Of a stretch of 64,000 nucleotides of DNA, positions 19,633-27,737 are shown in pieces. The position numbers and the translations under genes were made by a program. Within the stretch, counting starts at the first letter, position 1, and each line of letters begins with the position of its first letter. The stretch comes from Sphingomonas insulae (GTDB lineage Bacteria; Pseudomonadota; Alphaproteobacteria; Sphingomonadales; Sphingomonadaceae): contig NZ_CP048422.1 of NCBI RefSeq assembly GCF_010450875.1, forward strand, positions 3,135,001 through 3,199,000. The letters are read 5' to 3'. The notes under the pieces were generated by a model. It searched no databases, was not told the DNA's origin, and worked only from the letters and a program-made list of their open reading frames with translations.

Positions 19633-20112
19633 ATGGTCGAATACCGCGGCAACGATCTGGTGGACCCCCGCCGTACGTCCTGGGCGCGACTGGTCGGCGA
19701 TCACGATCGCATCGCGCAGCAATGCGCCGCCCTCGTCGTGCTCGCCCGTCGGCCGGATCGGCCGGCAGAGGCCGCCGCGGTGCTGTTGCTCGAACTCGCC
19801 GTCTGCGTGGCCGATCATCTCGGTATCGAGGATCAGGTGATCGACCTCACCGTCACCGCGGTCCGCACCGGCGTGTCGCCCGACGATGCCGCGACCATGT
19901 CGGAAGCGCTCGACGTGCTGAAGGCGGACTGGACCGACTTCATCGTCCGCTGGACCCCGGCGGCGGTGCTGGGACATTGGTCGAGGTTTGCCGGAGAGGC
20001 GGAAACCATGATGTCCCGCCTGTCCGATCAGGTACGTCACGAAAACGAGCTGCTCTATGCCGAGGCGCTGCGCCGCGGCATCATCGACCGGGGGCAACCG
20101 GTCCTTCACTGA
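19633..20112 (+). CDS. Hemerythrin-like (HHE) domain protein
   Basis: A 159-residue helical protein consistent with a hemerythrin-like domain: WARLVGDHDRIAQQC supplies the first His, VADHLGIEDQVID the central His and acidic residue, and HWSRF plus VRHENELLYAEAL the later His/Glu. Such proteins bind a di-iron or oxygen/NO-sensing centre. Iron ligands are inferred by position, not proven. It stands alone, 114 bp after the cyclic-di-GMP gene. Confidence 0.6.
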   Translation: MVEYRGNDLVDPRRTSWARLVGDHDRIAQQCAALVVLARRPDRPAEAAAVLLLELAVCVADHLGIEDQVIDLTVTAVRTGVSPDDAATMSEALDVLKADWTDFIVRWTPAAVLGHWSRFAGEAETMMSRLSDQVRHENELLYAEALRRGIIDRGQPVLH

Positions 20113-20531
20113 TCGGCGGCGGTTCGGGCGCGCCGGAAACGTCCGTTCCGCACCCACCGGACGGGGCGGCCGGAGCCGTCAAAAAATTTTCGTTCCCGCG
20201 CTGTTCCCTTGCGCTTTACGAAACCCGCGGAAGTCCACGCGTCGTGCGCGCAGCATCGCCGCGGTTACCATGCCGGCGAGGGAACGGCATCGCCCCCGCA
20301 TCATTAACACCCTTGCCTGCCGGGCCGCTTTGCCACAATTTGTGGGGGTTGAGTTCGGGGGCGGACCCAATTGCTGGTAGTGAACGGAACGGGCACCCAT
20401 ATCGGACGTCGGTACGGGACACGCCGCGGCGACGCGATGTGCTCATTTTGTTCTCTCCGCTGGGCCGCCACGGTGGTATCATGGAAATGCGCCGCCGATT
20501 CGAACACTTAGAGAACGAAGGAGCGGTTTCG
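20113..20531. other. 419-bp upstream region of nrdA with a short palindrome
   Basis: No gene seen. At 20333-20345 ccacaatttgtgg forms a perfect 6-1-6 palindrome that could be a repressor site for nrdA. It resembles but does not match the NrdR box. A GGAAC-N16-CGTC sequence at 20386-20410 approaches the EcfG consensus but lacks the GTT. Confidence 0.3.
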
Positions 20532-22439
20532 ATGGACTTCAGGGACACGCAGGGTGATACGATGAGCGACACGATCGAAGCGACCACCACCAGCGCCGCC
20601 ACGCAGGCCGTCGGCACCGGCAGCAAGGCCGTGCGTGCTCGCCCCTACCCGGTCGAGGTCGACCACAGCCGCGATGCACTGCTCACCGACTTCGGCAAGG
20701 AAACGCTGAACGATCGCTATCTGCTGCCCGGCGAAGGCTATCAGGACCTCTTCGTCCGGGTCGCGTCGGCCTATGCCGACGATGCCGCGCACGCCCAGCG
20801 CCTGTACGACTATATCTCGCGCCTGTGGTTCATGCCGGCGACGCCGGTGCTGTCGAACGGCGGCACGGGCCGCGGCCTGCCGATCAGCTGCTACCTCAAT
20901 TCGGTGCCCGACAGCCTCAACGGCATCGTCGACACCTGGAACGAGAACGTCTGGCTGGCCAGCCGTGGCGGCGGCATCGGCACCTATTGGGGCAATGTGC
21001 GCGGTATCGGCGAACCGGTCGGCCTCAATGGCAAGACCAGCGGCATCATCCCCTTCGTCCGCGTCATGGACAGCCTGACCCTCGCGATCAGCCAGGGTTC
21101 CCTGCGCCGCGGTTCGGCCGCCTGCTATCTCGACATCAGCCACCCGGAGATCGAGGAGTTCCTCGAAATCCGCAAACCCTCGGGCGATTTCAACCGCAAG
21201 GCCTTGAACCTCCACCACGGCGTGCTCGTCACCGACGCCTTCATGGAAGCTGTCCGCAACGGACAGGAATGGCACCTGCGCAGCCCCAAGGACCAGGCGA
21301 TCCGCGCGACGGTCGATGCACGCTCGCTGTTCCAGAAGCTGGTCGAGACCCGGCTGCAGACCGGCGAGCCCTATATCGTCTTCGCCGACCACGTAAATTC
21401 GAACATGCCCAAGCATCACCGCGAGCTGGGGCTGAAGGTTTCGACCTCGAACCTGTGCAGCGAGATCACGCTGCCGACCGGCGTCGACCACCTCGGCAAC
21501 GACCGCACCGCGGTGTGCTGCCTGTCGAGCCTCAACCTCGAGACGTGGGACCAGTGGAAGGACGAAAAGGGCTTCATCGAGGACGTGATGCGTTTCCTCG
21601 ACAACGTCCTCCAGGATTACATCGACCGCCACGAGCCGGGGATGGAGCGTGCCGCCTATAGCGCGGGCCGCGAACGCTCGGTCGGCTTGGGCGTGATGGG
21701 CTTCCACTCGTTCCTCCAGGCGCGCGGGCTGCCGTTCGAGGGCGCGATGGCCAAGTCGTGGAACCTGCGCATGTTCAAGCACATCAAGGGCCAAGCCGAC
21801 GAAGCCTCGATGCAACTCGCGATCGAGCGCGGCCCCTGCCCCGATGCCGCCGACACCGGCGCGATGGAGCGGTTCAGCTGCAAGATGGCGATCGCGCCGA
21901 CCGCGTCGATCAGCATCATCTGCGGCGGCACCAGCGCGTGCATCGAACCGATCCCGGCCAACATCTACACGCACAAGACGCTGTCGGGCAGCTTCTCGGT
22001 CAAGAACCCCTATCTCGAAAAGCTGCTCAACGAGAAATCGAAGAACAGCGAGGCGGTGTGGAGCTCGATCCTGGAACATGGCGGATCGGTCCAGCACCTC
22101 GACTTCCTCTCGACGGAGGAAAAGGACTGCTACAAGACCAGCTTCGAAATCGACCAGCGCTGGCTGCTCGAACTCGCCGGCGACCGCACGCCCTATATCG
22201 ACCAGGCGCAGTCGCTGAACCTGTTCATCCCGGCGGACGTCGAGAAATGGGACCTGCTGATGCTCCACTTCCGCGCGTGGGAGCTCGGCATCAAGTCGCT
22301 TTATTACCTGCGCTCCAAGTCGGTGCAGCGCGCGGGCTTCGCAGGGTCCGGCGGGGTCGAGGCGGACAACACGATCAGCGCGCCGAAGTTCGAGATTGGC
22401 GAGACGACGGACTATGACGAATGTCTGGCGTGCCAGTAA
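20532..22439 (+). CDS. nrdA: Ribonucleoside-diphosphate reductase alpha subunit, class Ia, no ATP-cone
   Basis: A 635-residue catalytic subunit reducing ribonucleotides to deoxyribonucleotides. The redox cysteine region is GLPISCYLNS, the radical-cysteine motif is TSNLCSEITLPT, and the C-terminal electron-shuttle pair is DYDECLACQ. The protein begins about 30 residues before the catalytic core, so the N-terminal ATP-cone (about 90 residues in E. coli NrdA) that mediates dATP shut-off is absent. ATG 20532 was chosen for aaggag eight bases upstream; ATG 20562 is an alternative. nrdB follows 1.37 kb downstream with four unrelated genes between. Confidence 0.95.
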   Translation: MDFRDTQGDTMSDTIEATTTSAATQAVGTGSKAVRARPYPVEVDHSRDALLTDFGKETLNDRYLLPGEGYQDLFVRVASAYADDAAHAQRLYDYISRLWFMPATPVLSNGGTGRGLPISCYLNSVPDSLNGIVDTWNENVWLASRGGGIGTYWGNVRGIGEPVGLNGKTSGIIPFVRVMDSLTLAISQGSLRRGSAACYLDISHPEIEEFLEIRKPSGDFNRKALNLHHGVLVTDAFMEAVRNGQEWHLRSPKDQAIRATVDARSLFQKLVETRLQTGEPYIVFADHVNSNMPKHHRELGLKVSTSNLCSEITLPTGVDHLGNDRTAVCCLSSLNLETWDQWKDEKGFIEDVMRFLDNVLQDYIDRHEPGMERAAYSAGRERSVGLGVMGFHSFLQARGLPFEGAMAKSWNLRMFKHIKGQADEASMQLAIERGPCPDAADTGAMERFSCKMAIAPTASISIICGGTSACIEPIPANIYTHKTLSGSFSVKNPYLEKLLNEKSKNSEAVWSSILEHGGSVQHLDFLSTEEKDCYKTSFEIDQRWLLELAGDRTPYIDQAQSLNLFIPADVEKWDLLMLHFRAWELGIKSLYYLRSKSVQRAGFAGSGGVEADNTISAPKFEIGETTDYDECLACQ

Positions 22440-22444
22440 CGGGA

Positions 22445-22582
22445 TAGGTCACCCTCACCCTCCCACCCGCTAACGCGGGCGGGCCCCTCCCTCTCCCGGA
22501 GGGAGAGGGGTAAGGTGACCACCAATCCCTCTCCCTCCGGGAGAGGGAGGGAGCCGCGCAGCGGCGGAAGGGTGAGGGTGAC
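22445..22582. repeat. Palindromic dispersed repeat upstream of the DUF559 gene
   Basis: Outer arms gtcaccctcaccct and aagggtgagggtgac frame two inner palindromes of the type ccctctcccggagggagaggg. Related sequence recurs on the other side of the DUF559 gene. It reaches to the DUF559 start codon. Confidence 0.7.
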
Positions 22583-23011
22583 ATGCGTCTGTATCAGGAC
22601 CAGCCTTCGGGCACCGTCCAGCATGCGCGCACGCTTCGCAAGAACGCCCCGGAACCAGAACGCCGCCTGCTCCGCGCCCTCCGCGAATCCTTCCCGACCC
22701 TGAAATGGCGCCACCAGGCCCCAGTCGGCCCATATCGCGCCGACATCCTCTGCTTCGCCGAACGCCTCGTCATCGAGGTTGACGGCGACACCCACGCCAC
22801 CGCCATCGAACACGACGGCATCCGCACCCGCTCCATCGAACGCCAAGGCTACCGAGTGATCCGCTTCGCCAACAATGACGTGATGACGAATCTGGAAGGC
22901 GTCATCGCACAAATCTCCTTCTCCCTTGGGGAGAAGGAAGGGGCCCGCACGGCAAAGCCGTGTGGGAAGGATGAGGGTGACCATGAACAGAAAAAGGGCG
23001 AGCTGGCATGA
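22583..23011 (+). CDS. DUF559 (Vsr-like endonuclease fold) protein
   Basis: A 142-residue protein with the DUF559 core: ARTLRKNAPEPERRLLRAL, then FRHQ-type KWRHQAPVGPYRADILCF, then RLVIEVDGDTH carrying the Asp...ExD catalytic-like pattern of the PD-(D/E)XK/Vsr fold. It ends with a RVIRFANNDVMTNLEGV helix. The last roughly 28 residues (LGEKEGARTAKPCGK...) are encoded by the flanking palindromic repeat. These genes are typically found as movable singletons inside such repeats. Substrate unknown. Confidence 0.75.
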   Translation: MRLYQDQPSGTVQHARTLRKNAPEPERRLLRALRESFPTLKWRHQAPVGPYRADILCFAERLVIEVDGDTHATAIEHDGIRTRSIERQGYRVIRFANNDVMTNLEGVIAQISFSLGEKEGARTAKPCGKDEGDHEQKKGELA

Positions 23012-23072
23012 ACCAACTCACCCTCACCCCGCGCCCTGACGGGCGCTCCCTCCCTCTCCCGTCGGGAGAGGG
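22917..23072. repeat. Downstream dispersed palindromic repeat, overlapping the DUF559 3' end
   Basis: It contains a ctcccttggggagaagg hairpin, cacggcaaagccgtg, atgagggtgacc, then ctcaccctcacccc and ctctcccgtcgggagaggg. It is a counterpart of the element upstream of the gene. Confidence 0.65.
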
Positions 23073-23082
23073 AAAGAACGGA

Positions 23083-23334
23083 TCACTCCGCCTCGTCGAA
23101 CATGTCGACGGCGTTCTGCGCGGTCGCGCTCAGCCGAACCGTGTCGCCCTCGATTTCCGCGACCAGGCCGGCGGGCAGGTAATGGTGCTTGCCGCCCTGC
23201 CCGTCCTGCGTGCTGGGCGAATCGTTCTTGGTCAGCTTGATGCGCTCGCCATCGACATGGTCGACGGTGCCGACATGGACGCCATCGGCGCCGATGACCT
23301 TCATATGCTCCTTGATGTTGCTATGATCGTGCAT
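23083..23334 (-). CDS. DUF2171 protein
   Basis: An 83-residue protein with the DUF2171 pattern: HMKVIGADGVHVGTVDHVDGERIKLTKNDSP, then HHYLPAGLVAEIEGDTVRLS, a small beta-barrel related to PRC domains. It has many His residues near the start (MHDHSNIKEH). ATG 23334 has aggag seven bases upstream. Relatives are often stress-induced, but no EcfG box is visible here. Confidence 0.8.
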   Translation of the reverse strand: MHDHSNIKEHMKVIGADGVHVGTVDHVDGERIKLTKNDSPSTQDGQGGKHHYLPAGLVAEIEGDTVRLSATAQNAVDMFDEAE

Positions 23335-23414
23335 GCTACGTCTCCTGTGATGGGTTCGGGGGTGAAACGAGCCGACCCTGAATTGGATGCATCGCCGCGC
23401 GGGGCGCACCACTG

Positions 23415-23615
23415 ATGCCGCTGCAAAGCCTCATCATGTTCATCGTCGCCGCGGTGTTCGGCGTCGTCGGCACCGGCCTGCTGCTCGCGCTGCGCCGTCC
23501 GCAACCGCCGGCACGCGTCTACGTCTATCGCATGGTCGGCATCATGGCGGTCAGCCTCGCCATCGTCCTCGCCTTTTCGGCCCACGCCATGTGGCGCTGG
23601 AGCGTGCAACCGTGA
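23415..23615 (+). CDS. Small two-helix membrane protein
   Basis: A 66-residue protein with two predicted membrane helices (LIMFIVAAVFGVVGTGLLLAL and MVGIMAVSLAIVLAFSAHAMW) joined by a basic loop. No family recognised. Its stop overlaps the GTG of the next gene (GTGA at 23612-23615). Confidence 0.55.
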   Translation: MPLQSLIMFIVAAVFGVVGTGLLLALRRPQPPARVYVYRMVGIMAVSLAIVLAFSAHAMWRWSVQP

Positions 23616-23791
23616 GCCGCGGCCCCGGTTTATACTGGATTGTATCCAGCCTATCGCTGTTTGGGACGCTGTTTCCCGATCTGTTGGCGCACGGCTTCCT
23701 GGACGATCGCCGGATCGTTCGCTGGATCGCCATACCAATGCTTATCGCCTCGACGACATTGCTCGTCAGTTTTTATACCCGCTGGTTTTAA
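23612..23791 (+). CDS. Small two-helix membrane protein
   Basis: A 59-residue protein starting at the GTG that overlaps the preceding stop, with helices YWIVSSLSLFGTLFPDLLA and WIAIPMLIASTTLLVSFYT. The overlap implies translational coupling, and the pair ends 16 bp before nrdB, so transcription may continue into nrdB. Unrecognised; existence is supported by overlap and hydrophobic pattern only. Confidence 0.5.
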   Translation: MSRGPGLYWIVSSLSLFGTLFPDLLAHGFLDDRRIVRWIAIPMLIASTTLLVSFYTRWF

Positions 23792-23807
23792 TCAAGGACG
23801 AAACCCC

Positions 23808-24869
23808 ATGTCCCTCCTCCAAGCCTCCAAGCAGTACAAGCCGTTCGAATACCCCTGGGCGTTCGAATTCTGGAAGCGTCAGCAGCAGCTCCACTGGCTC
23901 CCCGAAGAGGTGCCGCTGGGCGAGGATTGCCGCGACTGGGCACAGAAGCTCAGCGACCACGAACGCAACCTCCTCACCCAGATCTTCCGCTTCTTCACGC
24001 AGGCGGACGTCGAGGTGCAGGATTGCTACCACGAGAAATACGGCCGCGTGTTTAAGCCGACCGAGATCAAGATGATGCTGACCGCGTTCAGCAACATGGA
24101 GACGGTGCACATCGCCGCCTACAGCCACCTGCTCGACACGATCGGCATGCCCGAGAGCGAATACGGCGCCTTCCTCGAATATGCCGAGATGAAGGAAAAG
24201 CATGACTACATGCAGAACTTCGGCGTCGACAGCGACGAGGACATCGCCCGCACGCTCGCCATGTTCGGCGGCTTCACCGAGGGCGTGCAGCTGTTCGCCA
24301 GCTTTGCGATGCTGATGAACTTCCCGCGCTTCAACAAGATGAAGGGCATGGGCCAGATCGTCACCTGGTCGATCCGCGACGAGAGCCTGCATTGCGAGGG
24401 CATCATCAAGATGTTCCACACCTTCTGTCAGGAGCGCCAGTGCCTGACCAAGGCGGTGAAGGACGACATCGCCGACGTCTGCCAGACGACGATCCGGCTC
24501 GAGGACAATTTCATCGACCTCGCGTTCGAGATGGGCCCGGTCAACGGCATGACGCCCAAGGAGATCAAGAAGTACATCCGCTACATCGCCGACTGGCGGA
24601 TGGGGCAATTGGGCCTGAAGCCGATCTACATGATCGACGAACACCCCCTGCCCTGGCTCGCCCCGATGCTGAACGGCGTCGAGCACGCCAACTTCTTCGA
24701 ACAGCGCGCCACCGAATATTCGAAGGCCGCGACCAAGGGCCAGTGGAACGACGTCTGGGATTCGTTCGACAAGCGCCAGAAGGCGAAGATCGTGCGGCCG
24801 ACGGAGCAGGACCTGGGGCTGCTGGAGAGCGGCGACATGTTCTCGCGCGCTGGCGTGGCGGCGGAGTGA
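23808..24869 (+). CDS. nrdB: Ribonucleoside-diphosphate reductase beta subunit
   Basis: A 353-residue ferritin-like subunit housing the di-iron centre and tyrosyl radical that NrdA uses. Tyr105 in HIAAYSHLL is the probable radical tyrosine. Metal ligands appear in NMETVHI (Glu98, His101) and DESLHCEG (Glu and His), with ADVEVQD supplying the first carboxylate. It has no N-terminal ATP-cone, so the complex lacks this regulatory domain in both subunits. ATG 23808 follows caaggacg. The C-terminus (LESGDMFSRAGVAAE) is the likely NrdA-docking tail. Confidence 0.95.
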   Translation: MSLLQASKQYKPFEYPWAFEFWKRQQQLHWLPEEVPLGEDCRDWAQKLSDHERNLLTQIFRFFTQADVEVQDCYHEKYGRVFKPTEIKMMLTAFSNMETVHIAAYSHLLDTIGMPESEYGAFLEYAEMKEKHDYMQNFGVDSDEDIARTLAMFGGFTEGVQLFASFAMLMNFPRFNKMKGMGQIVTWSIRDESLHCEGIIKMFHTFCQERQCLTKAVKDDIADVCQTTIRLEDNFIDLAFEMGPVNGMTPKEIKKYIRYIADWRMGQLGLKPIYMIDEHPLPWLAPMLNGVEHANFFEQRATEYSKAATKGQWNDVWDSFDKRQKAKIVRPTEQDLGLLESGDMFSRAGVAAE

Positions 24870-24871
24870 TC

Positions 24872-25573
24872 CTACACTTCTTCCTCAAGAGCAATCTCCC
24901 GAAGAAGCTCTAAGTGCCTGATTAACCGACCATAAGACGCCGCTGTAATGTCCCCGATCAGCCTTAGCTCGGCTTTGCAATTTTGACCGAGCGGCAGTGT
25001 CATAACCTCTCCGACAGCCTCAACTTGGGAGTGCGTCGGAGAGGACATCGGCTCATCATGCGGCAAGTTAGCTGCTGGAGGTACTGAAATATCCCCTAGC
25101 AGGTTCATCTCCTGGCTGGTTTCGGGAAGGCTTCCGAGAGTATCTCGGATTGACCCGATGAATTCGTCTGCTCCTCCAGTTGAAAAGCCCTCAGCCCGAA
25201 TGAGGAAAGACCGAATAGGCTCATCAGAACTAGGCAATTTCCCACCGAATTGGTTGGATATTTTTGCAAATAGCTCAGGTTTTAATGCCGCCTCACGAAT
25301 CGCGTCTGATCTCTCCTGATCGTTCATTGGCTGAAGTATGCGCATAGCTAGGTCACTAACTGCTAGATCGCCACGCAAACCGTCCACCAGACCGTATTGC
25401 CGCAGCGCGCCTATTGCGCTCGCCGCCGCCCCGCCACCGCTACCTGCGTAGCCAATAACCTTCGCGGCGGTGTCTACATCCACTCTAGATTGATGAGCGC
25501 CGGAAAAAAGTTTCCTTGTCATATCAATGGCCTTTGCCAAGCTATGCCTAGGATACCGCGGGCTCCGCTTCAT
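24872..25573 (-). CDS. Unknown protein with winged-helix-like N-terminus, in an AT-richer patch
   Basis: A 233-residue protein I cannot name. The N-terminal part (KRSPRYPRHSLAKAIDMTRKLF, AAKVIGYAGSGGGAAASAIGALRQYGLVDG, LAVSDLAMRILQP) resembles a common family of bacterial proteins with a helix-turn-helix/winged-helix look. It is followed by a helical REAALKPELFAKISNQFGG segment and a less ordered C-terminal half. ATG 25573 was chosen because the family starts at the RSPRYP motif. Base composition is clearly less GC-rich than its neighbours, and it ends 3 bp from nrdB, convergent. Horizontal acquisition is likely. Confidence 0.6.
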   Translation of the reverse strand: MKRSPRYPRHSLAKAIDMTRKLFSGAHQSRVDVDTAAKVIGYAGSGGGAAASAIGALRQYGLVDGLRGDLAVSDLAMRILQPMNDQERSDAIREAALKPELFAKISNQFGGKLPSSDEPIRSFLIRAEGFSTGGADEFIGSIRDTLGSLPETSQEMNLLGDISVPPAANLPHDEPMSSPTHSQVEAVGEVMTLPLGQNCKAELRLIGDITAASYGRLIRHLELLREIALEEEV

Positions 25574-26098
25574 AATACCTACCCCTGCCACCAAGCTTCG
25601 TATCGAAGATGCGATGAAGCTTGTACCGGCTTATACCACCCCGCCCCCCAAACCACAACGTTCACCTTCTGGTCCAATCAAGCTGGAATAAGCCCGCGAG
25701 GACAAGCGTGTAGAGCGCAAATACCGCTTGCGTTCGTCGTTATGTGGTGAGATAAAAGCGTGGGGCCCGAATGCCGCTGTCCACAAGCGCGCGAATTCGG
25801 ACCACCATCTCGCTAAAGAGGCCGGGCTTCCACCACCCGGCCTCGCCTTCATATATGGCTTTCCGGCTTTCGCAAATAGGGACGGCTTCTGGACCGCTTG
25901 TTCAGTGCAACCGAATGGCGGAGTTTCTAACTTGCTCGCCACCATCGCCCTAATTGTTGAGATAGCGTCTAAATTTGCGCCCTGTCCTAAAATCTAATAA
26001 TGGACAGACGCTAAAGTGGGCCGCCGATAGCGGCAGAGGCAACCTTATTGCGGATGTAATGAGGCGCATCGTTCTTCTTCACTGGCGACCGCCTGCCC
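25574..26098. other. 525-bp AT-richer stretch without a supported gene
   Basis: No ORF here has a recognisable protein or convincing start. Open frames on both strands (for example 25631-25945 minus) lack codon bias. A strong hairpin at 25818-25844 is the only clear signal. The stretch shares the lower GC of the adjacent unknown gene and is probably the rest of an acquired segment or decayed sequence. Confidence 0.5.
25818..25844 (-). terminator. Perfect hairpin, probable terminator
   Basis: Nine-base arms gaggccggg and cccggcctc with a nine-base loop. On the minus strand the stem is followed by TTT, so it would end leftward transcription. Confidence 0.5.
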
Positions 26099-26524
26099 TC
26101 ACTCCACCAACGCCTCATTCTCCGCGAACCCCAGCCGCGTGATCCCCGCGCGCTTCACCTCGCTGAGCACCTGATCGAAGCGCTCGTAGCGCGCCTCAGG
26201 GTCGGTGCGCATCACCAGCAGCGCCTTGCGGTCAGCGTCCAGCGCCTTGAACCGCGCCGGCATCGCCGCGTCGCTCAACACCACGCCGTCCCGCGTCACC
26301 CCGCCGTCGCGCGCCAGCACCAGCGGGTGCGTCACCGTTTCGCTCGGCGGGGCATAGCCCTGCGGCAGGTCGACCGGCACCTCGTGCAGCACCGTCGGCA
26401 GCGTCAGGATCATCATCACCAGCAACACCAGCATGACATCGATCAGCGGCGTGATGTTGAGGTCCGACAGCGGCGCATCGAAGGCCGGGCCGGTCGCGGG
26501 AGAGAAGGCACGCTTGCGTGGCAT
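26099..26524 (-). CDS. exbD: ExbD/TolR-family biopolymer transport protein (orphan)
   Basis: A 141-residue protein with one N-terminal membrane helix (LIDVMLVLLVMMILTLP, with the Asp typical of the proton-conducting helix, after the SDLNITPLIDV motif) and a periplasmic domain. ExbD proteins work with ExbB and TonB to energise outer-membrane uptake. No exbB or tonB is present nearby, so it must use partners encoded elsewhere. ATG 26524 has aggag about eight bases upstream. Confidence 0.85.
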   Translation of the reverse strand: MPRKRAFSPATGPAFDAPLSDLNITPLIDVMLVLLVMMILTLPTVLHEVPVDLPQGYAPPSETVTHPLVLARDGGVTRDGVVLSDAAMPARFKALDADRKALLVMRTDPEARYERFDQVLSEVKRAGITRLGFAENEALVE

Positions 26525-26663
26525 CGAACGTCTCCTGACGATGTAATGATATGGCATCACCTTTTGCGGCACACTGTCAACCCCGCCGGTGCCGCACGCC
26601 ACCCCATCGCTTAACCGTGTTCCGACACCGCCCGACAACCATGACCCGCTATCCTCCACGGCC

Positions 26664-26867
26664 ATGCTGCCCTCGCCCCGCATCTTTCGCAGCCGCTGGG
26701 CGGCGCTGCTCTGGGCCGGCGGCATTCTCTGGGCGGCGGTGGATATCGCCGGCTCCGCCAGCGGCGGCGATGCCGCGCATGGCAACGCCGCCACGATCAC
26801 CGATGCTGCGGGAGAGGCCGCGAATGCCGACGATCTCGCCGCCGTCGCCAACCTGATCGGCGGCTAG
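26664..26867 (+). CDS. Small membrane-anchored protein, unknown
   Basis: A 67-residue candidate: a basic N-terminus, one hydrophobic segment (WAALLWAGGILWAAVDIAG) and an Ala/Asp-rich tail ending ANLIGG. There is no clear Shine-Dalgarno and no family match. The hydrophobic segment and codon pattern are the only support. Confidence 0.4.
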   Translation: MLPSPRIFRSRWAALLWAGGILWAAVDIAGSASGGDAAHGNAATITDAAGEAANADDLAAVANLIGG

Positions 26868-27030
26868 ATTCGCGAAGGTGCGGGCCGGTGTTGGATCGAA
26901 GCCCGCCGATCGCAATCGAAGATGCGCGCAACAGCCTGATCCGTCAGCCCTAACCGACGGACTGCGCCGCCGCCCTGTCCTACACGAACCCATATGGTTA
27001 GGTCGTGCGGCTCCTGACAGGAGACAAGCC

Positions 27031-27624
27031 ATGACCGACACGCATTCCCCCGCTTCCGCCGACGACGCCACCGACGCTGTCACCGACCCGCTGCACGACT
27101 TCCAGCCGGTCGCCCTCGCCCGCCGCCACGACGGCTGGACCGCGAAACGCCAGCGGGAATTCCTCACCGTCCTGGCCGAAACCGGATCGATCGGCGCGGC
27201 CTGCGATGCGGTCGGCATGACGCCGCGTTCCGCCTACCGGTTGCGCGCGCATCCCCGCGGCCGCGCCTTTGCCATCGCGTGGGAACAGGCGCTCATGATG
27301 GCGGCACCGCGGTTGATGACGATCGCCTACGAACGCGCCATCAACGGCGTACCGCGCAGCGTGTGGAAGGACGACGTGCTGATCTCGGAAACGCGGGTGC
27401 CCTCGGATCGCCTGCTGATGTATCTGCTCACCCATCTGATGCCGCGCACGTTCGGCGGCATGGCGGTCAGCGCTCGCCGGTCCGATCTGCGCCAATATCA
27501 TGCGCGCCATGAATTGCCCGTGAGCCTCGATGCGCTCGAGGATATCGCGCAGGCGGATTGCCCGGCCGAACTGCTCGGCGGGTCGGACTATGCCCCCACG
27601 CCGCCGCTGCCGGAGCGGGCCTGA
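27031..27624 (+). CDS. Helix-turn-helix protein, terminase-small-subunit-like
   Basis: A 197-residue protein. Residues about 35-85 (WTAKRQREFLTVLAETGSIGAACDAVGMTPRSAYRLRAHP) form a helix-turn-helix like those of phage terminase small subunits and related regulators. The rest is mixed helix with no recognised domain. ATG 27031 has a good caggag ribosome site. No large terminase or phage gene is nearby, so a DNA-binding role outside a prophage is more likely. Whether it regulates transcription is unknown. Confidence 0.6.
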   Translation: MTDTHSPASADDATDAVTDPLHDFQPVALARRHDGWTAKRQREFLTVLAETGSIGAACDAVGMTPRSAYRLRAHPRGRAFAIAWEQALMMAAPRLMTIAYERAINGVPRSVWKDDVLISETRVPSDRLLMYLLTHLMPRTFGGMAVSARRSDLRQYHARHELPVSLDALEDIAQADCPAELLGGSDYAPTPPLPERA

Positions 27625-27692
27625 CGGCGCCCCCTCTCACAAGTGAGACTTTCGTGACTTTCGGCCCGGCCCGCCCCCACGGGCCCGGCCCC

Positions 27693-27737
27693 GACCCGCC
27701 ATCGCCATCCCTCGCCTGCGAAGGGTAATGGCGGGTC
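27693..27737. terminator. Inverted repeat between convergent genes
   Basis: Ten-base perfect arms gacccgccat and atggcgggtc surround an inner ccct/aggg stem, reaching the stop codon of the HNH gene. It probably separates the two converging transcripts. Confidence 0.4.

Noticed and set aside
20386..20410. GGAAC-N16-CGTC upstream of nrdA as an EcfG promoter
   Set aside because: The -10 element lacks the invariant GTT, and ribonucleotide reductase is not an expected member of the stress regulon.
25631..25997. Open frames on both strands in the AT-richer patch
   Set aside because: No family, no ribosome site and no consistent codon bias. They also overlap a perfect hairpin.
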